A stretch of DNA of 13,532 nucleotides from Conidiobolus incongruus B7586 (GCA_000697335.1 JNEM01006064.1:1-13532); one strand, 5' to 3'. Positions 1 to 9,351 are shown, counted from the first letter of the stretch. Made by a program: numbers and translations. The notes: a model not told the origin generated them from the letters alone.

Positions 1-1
1 T

Positions 2-1297
2 TTTATTAACACTTTTATGCTTACCTTCAGAAGCTTTTGCACTCCATTGATTTTGTTAACAAAACTGATAAATAGATTTCAACTTGGTAATCAATCCGTT
101 TTAAGAGATCGAACGAATCAAACTTTATCTCAAGACGAAGTTCACACAATTCAGATGAAAGTATGTACCGTTTTTATGCTTTGGCTGGAGACGTTTTTCT
201 TTGAAGATCAAGATATGGTGATTTTGGATCCACTAGGTAAATTTTGCCCAGAGTTGATTCGATGGAACTTCAAATGGGAGGAGAGCAAGATTATGACATT
301 AATTAAGGATAAGATATGCAAGCTATTCATTAGCCAGAATAATTCGAATTTCATGGCACCTGATAATTATCATCAAGACAATGACAGTACTGCTGCAAAT
401 TGTATCTTTTTTACTCCCCCTCCATTGATATCTTCGTCTACCCCTCCACAGCCAATTTTAACAAAATCTTTATTACTACGATTAATCGATGAATCAAATA
501 GCTCTTTAAGCATATTGGAACTAGATCCAGTGGAAGTTGCTAGACAATTGACAATACTCGAATGCAAGAACTTTTGCAAAATTAAGCCTTTTGACTTATT
601 TGGCAGAGACTTTACGAAAAGTAAGCTGAATCAAGGGTCCAGCTGTCAATCAATCAAATTAATGTCACAAACTTCAACTAATGTAACCAATATGGTTATA
701 AGACATATTCTTAGCGATGTGCAGCCTAAGTTGAGAGCTAAAACCCTGAAGTTTTATATCAAGCTAGCCGATGAATGCTGTAATTTAAGAAATTACAACA
801 CTTTAATGGCCATTGTCTGCGGGTTAAACAGTACTCCAATTGCAAGACTAAAGAAGACATGGAAACTTCTAAATCAAAAGTATCATTCGATATTTGATAA
901 TTTGAAGACTCTGACCGATACCAATCGAAATTATTTTACCTATCGAAATCTGGTTAAAAGCTCTCCTACTCCTTGTCTACCTTTTCTTGGTCTCTATTTA
1001 ACGGATCTAACGTTTACAGATGATGGCAATCCAGCATTCAAACCACATCCAATGGAACAAATGGATCATAACAGATCAAAAATGGTGAACTTTAGCAAAT
1101 GCATAAAAACATTCAACCTTATAAAAGAAATCCTTCGCTTCCAAACCCCGTATAATTTGATTGAAGTAATGGAAATTCAAGAACTACTTCAAGATGAGTT
1201 GGATATAAATAAATGCAGAAGGGGACTGGGAAGTAATGATATTGATTTTCTATATCATAAATCATTGAGACTAGAGCCCAAAAACTTGAATATTTAA
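2..1297 (+). CDS. Ras-type guanine-nucleotide exchange factor (Cdc25-like), 3' part, cut by left edge
   Basis: This is the C-terminal part of a Ras-family GEF, which promotes GDP release from a small GTPase at membranes. The frame is open from base 2 to a TAA at 1295-1297. The ATG at 17 is internal: the residues before and after it, FINTFMLTFRSFCTP, match the opening of the RasGEF N-terminal (REM) domain, so the true start lies outside the window. Counting from that Met, REM covers about residues 1-107. A Pro/Ser-rich linker follows (about 131-150). The catalytic RasGEF domain runs from about 164 to 420, with DPVEVARQLT, the NYNTLMAIVCGLNSTPIARL core, LPFLGLYLTDLTF and the typical closing LRLEPK. 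No intron or frame break is visible. Upstream SH3 or other domains cannot be seen. A close paralogue class (Cdc25, Ste6 or Bud5 type) cannot be decided, so no symbol is given. Confidence 0.93.
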   Translation, partial: FINTFMLTFRSFCTPLILLTKLINRFQLGNQSVLRDRTNQTLSQDEVHTIQMKVCTVFMLWLETFFFEDQDMVILDPLGKFCPELIRWNFKWEESKIMTLIKDKICKLFISQNNSNFMAPDNYHQDNDSTAANCIFFTPPPLISSSTPPQPILTKSLLLRLIDESNSSLSILELDPVEVARQLTILECKNFCKIKPFDLFGRDFTKSKLNQGSSCQSIKLMSQTSTNVTNMVIRHILSDVQPKLRAKTLKFYIKLADECCNLRNYNTLMAIVCGLNSTPIARLKKTWKLLNQKYHSIFDNLKTLTDTNRNYFTYRNLVKSSPTPCLPFLGLYLTDLTFTDDGNPAFKPHPMEQMDHNRSKMVNFSKCIKTFNLIKEILRFQTPYNLIEVMEIQELLQDELDINKCRRGLGSNDIDFLYHKSLRLEPKNLNI

Positions 1298-2379
1298 ATA
1301 ATAAACAAATAATCCAATACTGCTAATTTATAGCCTACAAAATATACACTACTGTATTTAATAAATGTACTATTACAACATATTATTTTATATAATGATT
1401 CCAAATATCATATTTCTCACTTTGGAAATCAAAGATATTTGAATTAAATATTTCATTCATCACTATATGAAAATTTTGGTATTTTTATCAAGTACATGAG
1501 ATAATTATTGCAATACTCATATTTTATAAATGACACTAAACTAATAAAAATTTTATGTTTATCTTAATAAATAAAAAATCAAACATTGCGATATTAATCA
1601 GTTGTCAAATGAAATATTACTAGAATATTCTATATAAAATATAATGAAATAAAGCATTTATGATAATACTAAAATGATTAAAGCAATAGATAAAAAGAAT
1701 ATCCATTAAGAAAAAAGCAAGATAATACTTTTATGAACTTGATATGGACATATTTATACAAATATCTTGTTAAAAATTTAAAAACTATATTTAAATTAAA
1801 AAATCCAAAAATTTTCATATTTGCAAAAGATCAATAATGGAATTAGAATCATTATTAAAATGAAAAATTTATATGGATCCAAGATGATATGGCGAAGAAT
1901 TAAAAATCATTAATACACAATACCACAATATAGAGATAATTAAATAATCTGTTATTTACAAAACTTGATGGATCATAATTCCAATAAATTATCAATAGTT
2001 TTAAAAGCATAAATAATATATTAAAATACAATTTGAATGAAACAAATATATTTCTATTTTGATATTCGCTGAATACATTCATCAAATTTCGACAAATAAT
2101 AATCAAAAATATATTCAACTTGACAACTCTTTTTCCTTGATCAAATTACATTTATTTTTAAAAAAATATAATTTTAATATACTCAAGGTTAATGAACTAT
2201 TCAAATTAATTCAAATCAAAAAATATTAACAAATCTTAAATTGATTGGCTGAACTCTTTATCAGTAACTCACTACTATTTGCCTAATATGGAAAAAACTG
2301 ATATCATCATTGGGACGAAAATTACAAAACGTTGCAATAGATTCTAAACATTTCCAATCTTTTACACAATAAAAATATA
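1298..2379. other. AT-rich spacer between RasGEF and EAF3
   Basis: I see no gene here. The sequence is low-complexity A/T with many stops on both strands. It must hold the RasGEF 3' UTR (an AATAAA lies at 1360-1365) and the EAF3 promoter. The last ~150 bases before the EAF3 ATG are slightly richer in G and C, but I cannot point to a convincing TATA box or other site. Confidence 0.6.
1360..1365 (+). promoter_or_regulatory. Candidate poly(A) signal of the RasGEF gene
   Basis: AATAAA stands 62 bases after the stop codon. Another AATAAA at 1300-1305 is almost against the stop and is a less likely signal. In DNA this AT-rich such hexamers occur often by chance, so the assignment rests on position only. 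Confidence 0.3.
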
Positions 2380-3755
2380 ATGGACAATAACTTGACTAAA
2401 AAATCTAAACCGACAGCAGAGCAATCAGATTCTGAAAAAAACTCTCAAACTGAGCTAGTATATAATAACAATGAAAGAATATTGTGCTATCACGGACCAT
2501 TACTATACGAGGCTAAAGTAAAAAAATGATAAATATTTTTACTTTCCTATACTGCTCCTCATAAATTTTTCTAGATTTTAGAAAAGAGAGACTTTACTGG
2601 TTCCGATTCCGAAGATTCAGTTCTTATTCAACCTGACAATTCAGACGAAGAAGAAACAAAACCTATTGGAACCCATTATTTTGTACACTATAAAGGGTGG
2701 AAACATACGTAAGTGTATCATATTATCAAATTTAAAGCATTTAAACCAAACATTTGATTTAGCTGGGATGAATGGGTTCCTCAAAGTAGAATAATTAAAT
2801 GGAATGAAGAAGGATTAGCTAAACAAAAGGAATTGAAAGAAGGATTAGGATTAAGACAAAAGGGTAAAACCAGCTCTGAAACTCAAACTACAAAAAGATC
2901 TACGATGACGTCAACTCGAGCGGGTGAAATCAAAGTAAATACTTATCATCAATATTTTATGCTAAATTAACAAAGCATTCACAGAGGAGGAAAGATTCTA
3001 ACAAAACCCCCGAACCTCTTACCAACACTAAGCAAACTAATCTTCAACCAATGGAATCTAAAACTACTCCTCCTAAGCCAGATCCGGGATTTTGCTTTGA
3101 GCTTGGAGATAATCTCAAAACCTTATTAGCTAATCAATGGGAAGCAATTACCGTGGATCACAAAGTAATACTTTTATAAATATTGCTTAGTAAACTAATA
3201 GCCATTAATATTTTATCACTTTTATAGTTAACGAAATTACCAAAGAGTCCCAATGTTAAGCAAATTCTGAACAATTACCAACAAGAATTTAATAAAAATC
3301 AAACAGAATCCGATAAACAGTAAGCCTCTAAGATTATATCATCATTTATAACTTTACTAATGTTCTAGATATCCTATAGATTATGTGAACGAAATGGTCG
3401 AAGGAATATACTTATACTTTGACAAACTATTAAACGTCCTACTATTATACCCTCAAGAGAGAGAACAATATGAAAAACTTATTAAAGAAAATAGCTCCCT
3501 TGAAGTAGGACAGCTTTATGGAGGAGACCATCTATTAAGATTATTTTTAGAACTTCCTTCATTATTAAATCAATGCAATATTGAACCTGAGTATTTGGAA
3601 AACATCAAAAAACTGATTCAAGAGTAATAAGGTAATTGCTTGCTATAATATTATTAATCATAACTCACAATATCCTCAGATACCTCGAAAACCATAAGGA
3701 TGAATATTTTTCTGAAGATTGGATAGATGCTGGTGAACTAAAATCATCTAATTAA
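2380..3755 (+). CDS. EAF3: Eaf3/MRG15/Alp13-type chromodomain and MRG-domain protein, seven exons
   Basis: This subunit of the NuA4 acetyltransferase and Rpd3S-type deacetylase complexes binds methylated H3K36 through its chromodomain and partner proteins through its MRG domain. Exons that I read: 2380-2517, 2575-2708, 2763-2934, 2985-3164, 3228-3319, 3369-3623 and 3680-3755. They sum to 348 codons plus TAA, with every join in frame. All six introns start GTAA and end AG (57, 54, 50, 63, 49 and 56 bp). The chromodomain (about residues 33-104) shows ILCYHGPLLYEAK and YFVHYKGWKHTWDEWVPQSR, with the aromatic Y/W cage residues. An acidic insert at about 54-77 separates its two halves. A basic, Lys/Thr/Ser-rich linker (about 108-180) follows. 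The MRG domain (about 181-340) shows LTKLPKSPNVKQIL, LLLYPQEREQY and YGGDHLLRLFLELP. The length is normal for the family. It ends convergently with the kinase gene. Confidence 0.95.
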
Positions 3756-3864
3756 TAGTATTGCGCGAAAATTAATTGGAAAGAATCATTTTAATTTATA
3801 TTGCACTGAATATTATATTTACATTTGTTTTATTGAAACTAAACTAAAATTACATCATTTTTCA

Positions 3865-3870
3865 AATAAA
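3865..3870 (+). promoter_or_regulatory. Candidate poly(A) signal of EAF3
   Basis: AATAAA about 110 bases downstream of the EAF3 stop codon. Chance occurrence is likely in this composition; position is the only support. Confidence 0.3.
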
Positions 3871-4356
3871 CATTATAGCAACATTAATTCATTTGAAATT
3901 TATTGGAAAATTGTGAAGTATTTTAAAACATATATCTAAACAACTTAAAACAAATCCAGCAGTTATCTAATAAATTAATCAAAAATTGGAAAATATAGGG
4001 AACTATTATCTTGAATCAAATTACTCAATATATAATATAAGATAAAATTTAAATATACCCTCATTATTAGATTTTTGAGATTATAATAAACAATATCAGA
4101 TATGATTTTCTGAACAATTATCAATACTATCACTTAAACCAATATTGTCATTAATAAACCCATATAAAAATTGATTATATTCCTCTTAAAATATTTTATT
4201 AATTTAATAAGAAAATTCTCAGTTTCGTTTTCATATATTTATACTATATATCGAAATACGAAATACCAACCATGATAGTATTTCAAAAAATAATGTTAAA
4301 ATAAATTTATAATTATTCATAAATAATTAAAATAATAATATAATTTTTGAATACAG

Positions 4357-4362
4357 TTTATT
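4357..4362 (-). promoter_or_regulatory. Candidate poly(A) signal of the kinase gene
   Basis: Minus-strand AATAAA about 147 bases past the kinase stop codon. Position is the only support. Confidence 0.25.
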
Positions 4363-4508
4363 TTATAAAAAATAATAAAGATAGCGAAACAAAATCATAA
4401 ATAATAGTAACAACAGTGTGATATATAGAAGTATTATTTATACAGGTAACCAATCTAAAGAAATAATATTTCAAAAATAAAGTCGATTTAGTTGAATTAT
4501 TTGATTAA

Positions 4509-7500
4509 TTATGTACTCTCCTTTTCTTTGGAGCTTGAATTCATTGTGACTGACTTATTGATAGCAGCCATGAGTTCATTAAATCTGAGGGGTTTGCTAA
4601 CGTAGTCATCCATGCCAGATGCTATACATTTCTCTCGATCCCCAATCATCGCATGAGCAGTCAAAGCAACAATCGGCGTCCTATGACCAGATTCAGTTCC
4701 CATTCTCGAATGTGCTGTGTCGCTTCAAAACCTCCCATGATTGGCATTTGAACATCCATCAAAATCAAGTCATATTTGTTATTTTTAACTGCCTCAACGG
4801 CTAACAATCCGTTAGAAACGATGGTAGCTTTATGTCCGAATTTTTCGAGGATTCTAACAGCCAATTTCTGATTGACAATATTATCTTCAGCTAGAAGAAT
4901 GTTCAATGGTGCTTTCTTGGCTTTGGACGAATCTGAAGGAATAATAGAATAATTCTCCATAGCAGAATAAAGGGCATTGACAAGATCAGGGAATTGAACA
5001 GGTTGGTTAATATATGATGAGATCCCAAGCTCAATGGAAACCTTAATCACTAAAGGTGGCATATTAGGGGACATTAAAATAATTGGAACATAACGCAAAC
5101 TAGAAATTTCTCTAAGTTTTTCAACTATTTCCAAATCATCTACAATAAGCATATCTGTACGAGGAACTTGGGGAGTTCCTTGAGCGGCAATTACACCTGC
5201 TTCTTCCATAGTATGGACTACTACATAATGAAGTTGAAGGATTTCAAGCATATGAACTAGATCTGGTATATCATCGGATCGTTTAGTATCAACAACAACT
5301 ACACCACGAGTTGAATATGGAGATAAGCGATTCAGGCTTGATCTACAGTAGTATTGGCCAAAGTACATTGGACAGTAAAATAAAATTGAGATCCTTTACC
5401 AAAAACACTATGTACCCAAAGCTCACCACCCATCAGAACAACAAGTCGCTTAGAAATGGATAAGCCTAAACCTGTACCACCATATTTACGAGTGGTAGAA
5501 CCATCGGCTTGTTGGAATGTATCAAAAATCAAATTGAGTTTTCCAGCGTCAATACCAATACCAGTGTCACTAACACAGAACAGCAAAGTGATTTTATCAC
5601 CATGGATTTCTTTGGTTTGAGCTGTACAAACCACTCTTCCTTTAGTTGTAAATTTCACAGCATTTCCAATTAAGTTAGTAATCACTTGTCTTAATCTGAG
5701 AGGATCACCAATCAATTGATCGGGTATTGTGCCATCAAGATCATATATGAGATCAAGTTTCTTTTGATTAGCTTTGACTGATAAAGTCTTCAAGACGCCA
5801 AAAACAGCTGAGCGTAAAGAGAATGGGATCTGCTCCATTACTAACTTATTAGCTTCAATCTTAGAAATATCCAAAATATCATCAATAATCGTTAAGAGAG
5901 AATTGGCCATGGTTGATACAATCATAAGATTTTCTCTTTGTTGCCTTGTTAATTCAGTTTCAAGAGTTAAAGCGGTCATACCAATAATACCATTCATTGG
6001 AGTTCTAATTTCGTGAGACATATTGGCCAAGAATTCAGATTTAGCTCTATTAGCCAATTCAGCAGCTTCACGAGCCATTGTATTCTTTTGAATACTTTCT
6101 CTCAAAGTATACACCATTTGATTAATCTTAGTTTTAAGCGAATCCATTTCACCTGAAGCTTCAACAGTAATAAAGCGAGTAAAATCACCATCAGTAGCAG
6201 CAGCAGAAATTTGTGCAAAAGCCCTGACTTGAGAAGTAAGATTAGCAGCCATAGTATTCACGTTATAGGTAATCTCTTTCCAAGTTCCTGATACATCCTT
6301 TACTTGGGCTTGCACCCCAAGTTTACCTTCAGTTCCTACCTCTCGAGCAACACGAGTCACTTCAGAAGCAAACATTCTTAATTGGTCAACCATGGTATTG
6401 ATAGTATTCTTAAGATCTAAAATTTCGCCTTCAACGTTAACAGTAATCTTCTTAGATAAATCACCAAATGCTACAGCTTTACAAACATTAGCAATATCTC
6501 TAACTTGAAGAGTAAGATTGGAAGCCATCGTATTCACATTGTCAGTTAATTCTTTCCAAGTGCCACCAACGTCTTTCACATATGCTTGTCCACCAAGTTT
6601 ACCTTCTGTTCCTACTTCTCGAGCAACACGAGTTACTTCTGAAGCAAACATACGTAGCTGATCAACCATAGAGTTAACCGTATTCTTTAACTCCAATATT
6701 TCTCCTTTAACATTCACCGTGATTTTACGAGATAAATCACCACAAGCAACCGCAGTAGTTACTGCAGCAATGGAACGCACTTGACCCGTAAGATTAGCAG
6801 CCATAATATTTACATTATCTGTGAGATCTTTCCATGTACCACCAACGTCTTTGACTACAGCCTGACCTCCCAATTTACCTTCGGTTCCGACTTCAAGCGA
6901 CACACGAGTAACTTCAGTGGCAAAGGTCTGTAACTGATCCACCATGGTATTTATTGTGTTTTTCAAATCCAGCATTTCACCTTTGACATTAACAGTGATC
7001 TTCTTCGAGAGATCACCTCGAGCTACTGCTTTACTGACATTCGCAATATCCCTGACCTGGGCAGTCAAATTGGCAGCCATAGTGTTTACATTATCGGTTA
7101 ATTCTTTCCAAGTACCACCGACGTCTTTAACATGAGCTTGAACACCCAATTTACCTTCAGTACCCACTTGAAACGCCACCCTCGTTACTTCTGCAGCAAA
7201 AGTCCTAAGTCGGTCAACCATAGAATTGACGGTTGTTTTTAATAAATGTATCTCTCCCTTTACATCGACCGTAATCTTTTTAGACAAATCACCATCTGCC
7301 ACAGCTGTGGTAACCTCGGCAATTGATCGTACTTGACTTGTGAGATTGGCAGCCATAAGATTTACATTATCTGTAAGATCCTTCCATGTACCTGCTACAT
7401 CTTTAACAACAGCTTGACCTCCGAGTTTTCCTTCTGTTCCTACTTCGAGTGAAACTCTGGTCACTTCAGTAGCAAAGGTCCTCAGTTGATCAACCATCGT

Positions 7501-9351
7501 ATTAATAGTATTCTTCAAGTCTAAGATTTCACCCTTGACATTGACTGTTATCTTTTTAGAAAGATCTCCAGTTGCAACAGCTTTACTGACATTCGCGATA
7601 TCCCTCACCTGTGCTGTAAGATTAGAGGCCATGGTATTTACACTATCTGTCAAAACTTTCCATGTTCCTCCAACTCCGTCGACTTCTGCTTGAGCACCAA
7701 GTTTACCTTCTGTACCTACTTCATGTGCAACACGAGTAACTTCAGCTGCAAACATTCTTAGTTGGTCAACCATAGTATTAATGGTTACTTTGAGTTCTAG
7801 AATTTCACCCTGAACAGAAACAGTCACTTTTTGAGAAAGATCACCACAGGCAACAGCTGTACAAACAGTAGCAATATCACGCACTTGAGCAGTCAAATTG
7901 GAAGCCATTAAATTGACATTATTGGTCAAATCTTTCCAAGTACCACCTACATCTTTGACAATGGCTTGTCCCCCGAGTTTACCCTCGGTTCCTACCTCAA
8001 GTGATACACGAGTTACTTCAGTAGCAAAAGTTTGTAACTGGTCAACCATAGTGTTAATGGTATCTTTAAGGTCACGAATTTCACCTTTGACATCAACAGT
8101 GACTTTTTTGGACAAATCGCCGCGAGCTACAGCTTTACTAACATCGGCAATATCACGTACTTGAGCAGTAAGATTAGAAGCCATCGTATTTACATTATCT
8201 GTTAACAATTTCCAAGTACCGCCGACACCTTCGACCTGAGCCTGTACACCTAACTTTCCCTCAGTACCGACTTCGTGAGCGACACGCGTAACTTCAGAAG
8301 CAAAAGAATTTAATTGATCTACCATCGTATTCAGTGTATTCTTCAGGACCAGTGTCTCTCCTTTAACATTAATTGTAATTTTTTTGGTTAAATCTCCGTT
8401 AGCTACCGCTGTACTGATTTCAGCAATAGCTCTGACTTGCTCTGAATGGTTAGAGGACATTAAATTGACATTGTCAACCATTTGGAGCCAAGCGCCATTT
8501 ATATTCTCCACATTCGCCAATAGGCCCAATTTCCCCTCAGCTCCTGTTTGATGGACAACATGATTGACCTCAGAGGTGAATCGCTCTAACTTGGAAACCA
8601 TGGTGTTAAGACTACGTTTTAAACCAGCCATGTGTCCCTCTGGAACGGGTGTTGTCACTCGTAAAGTCAAATCGCCATTTTCGACAGCTTGTACGACTTG
8701 AGTGCATTCACATAAGAATTGATTCCATTCCGAAGGAGTATTGAGTGTGGAGTTCAATTTGGTACCCGTCGTGGTATGAAATGAATGGAATGGGTAGCTC
8801 TCTGTAGTTTCTGATAATGGACATAACTGTTCCTTGGTGTTTGGATTGAAGATTTCTGCATGAAGTGGATTTTCCAATGGACCCGAGTCGGGCGATGATT
8901 GGACTAGGGGTGGAGGCGATCTTCCCAACTAATAATGCATCAAATTAAAGTTAATATCATTCAATGAATATTCAATAGTAGGAGAAAATAGAGAGAATCA
9001 GTCAAAAAGTATTTGATAATAAAAAGTATGACAATATTAATATAATAGCTTATATTGAATATTGGCATCCGGACAAATAGAAAAAAGTATTCTTTATGTG
9101 CAAGAGTTTGTTTTTTGACTAGTAAAAACCCATTGAATAAGGTGAAGTAGACTTATTACCTTCAAGTAGTTGTTTTCAATTTCTAATTCTTTAGTCTTTT
9201 GTATTAGTTGAACTAGTAAACTATCTATTTGAGCAGTTTGACTATTCGCTTCTTTCCCTTGATAAATAATAGGGAATAGGGGAAAATCTGTTGGAGAATC
9301 ACATGTATAGTGTCGCAACACTTGCCCAAGATGCTCGATATAATCAGTCAT
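4509..9351 (-). CDS. NIK1: Group III (Nik1-type) hybrid histidine kinase with ten HAMP units; two -1 frame breaks near the 3' end
   Basis: This is a soluble osmosensor-type kinase whose family feeds the Ypd1-Ssk1/Skn7 phosphorelay controlling the HOG MAP kinase. Exon 1 (9351-9160, 64 codons) ends in a coiled-coil-like stretch. A 231-bp phase-0 intron (9159-8929, GTAATA...TTATTAG) follows. Exon 2 starts with TTG at 8928 and has no early Met, so exon 1 is needed. In order, by residue: HAMP units about 140-1010; HisKA with [10 protein letters not shown] (His1036); HATPase with [24 protein letters not shown] and GGTGLGLSI; a degenerate receiver-like segment about 1270-1400; and a receiver with LLAEDN, LMDVQMP (Asp1456), ALTAHAM and SKPL (Lys1510). 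No membrane segment is visible. The whole reads as about 1537 residues only if the frame moves back by one base near 5338 and again near 4697-4703. Across both places the flanking protein matches Neurospora Nik-1 closely. I read these as assembly or sequencing deletions, or recent damage; see findings. Confidence 0.92.
4697..4705 (-). other. Second -1 frame break in the kinase gene
   Basis: Inside the receiver, just after the phospho-acceptor region, one frame reads IREWE and then runs to a stop. The conserved continuation [17 protein letters not shown] is in the -1 frame. Keeping the family's aromatic-Glu pair after IRE places the break at the second GAA (shared base 4697); the first GAA (4703) is also possible. 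Either way one missing A after GAA explains it. Confidence 0.82.
5335..5340 (-). other. First -1 frame break in the kinase gene
   Basis: On the minus strand the frame reads GAT CAA GCC TGA and stops. The conserved continuation (SLNRLSPY) begins with AGC at 5338, reusing the last A of CAA. Placed this way, the 20 residues after the FT of FYFT line up without a gap with the same stretch of Neurospora Nik-1 as I recall it. One missing A (CAAAGC read as CAAGC) explains it. Confidence 0.85.
6091..8700 (-). repeat. Coding tandem repeat: ten HAMP units of 92 residues (276 bp)
   Basis: Ten units each carry a Gly-Asp motif (GDL, GDF in the last). Counted within exon 2, the Gly lies at codons 85, 178, 270, 362, 454, 546, 638, 730, 822 and 914. 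The spacing is 93 and then exactly 92 eight times. Units 2-9 share the pattern [42 protein letters not shown] and QVR. The tenth is a half unit running into HisKA. In the family each full unit holds a canonical and a divergent HAMP that stack as a rod transmitting signal to the kinase. Codons differ between units, so this is not a fresh duplication. Confidence 0.95.
8929..9159 (-). other. Intron 1 of the kinase gene
   Basis: The donor is AAG|GTAATA after a coiled-coil-like stretch ([11 protein letters not shown]) and the acceptor is TTATTAG|TTGGGAAG. Phase is 0. The intron has several in-frame stops, the first about 20 codons in, so its retention would cut off all signalling domains. At 231 bp it is about four times longer than the six EAF3 introns. 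ATATTAAC near its 3' end is a possible branch point. Confidence 0.8.

Larger units (their letters stand above)
3756..4508. other. Convergent AT-rich spacer between EAF3 and the kinase gene
   Basis: This holds the 3' UTRs of two genes transcribed toward each other. AATAAA on the plus strand at 3865-3870, about 110 bases past the EAF3 stop, and its minus-strand counterpart at 4357-4362, about 147 bases past the kinase stop, are the best-placed poly(A) candidates. No coding frame or RNA gene is visible. Confidence 0.55.

Noticed and set aside
373-579. Minus-strand open frame antisense to the RasGEF
   Set aside because: It lies wholly inside conserved RasGEF coding sequence on the other strand and resembles no protein.
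1900-2118. Minus-strand open frame of 72 codons in the RasGEF-EAF3 spacer
   Set aside because: The product is almost only Ile, Leu, Phe, Asn and Tyr, as expected from random AT-rich DNA. It has no domain, no good context and no continuation.
3385-3627. A separate 80-codon gene starting at GTG 3385
   Set aside because: It is exon 6 of EAF3. Its sequence is MRG-domain core, and both ends continue across splice sites.
4619-4804. Plus-strand open frame antisense to the receiver
   Set aside because: The opposite strand codes for the conserved receiver, including its phospho-acceptor Asp.
4697-5340. Programmed -1 ribosomal frameshifting in the kinase gene
   Set aside because: Neither site has a slippery heptamer, and I see no clear stem-loop or pseudoknot after it. 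Nik1 homologues are not known to use it. Kept only as a remote alternative.
5332-5410. An intron as the cause of the first frame break
   Set aside because: GT...AG pairs in this stretch are too short, give the wrong phase or would remove conserved residues (GKGSQFYFT).
5774-8164. Plus-strand open frames at 5774-6016, 6944-7135 and 7898-8164, antisense to the kinase
   Set aside because: They are shadows of the kinase codons. Two repeat the same antisense pattern because the HAMP units repeat.
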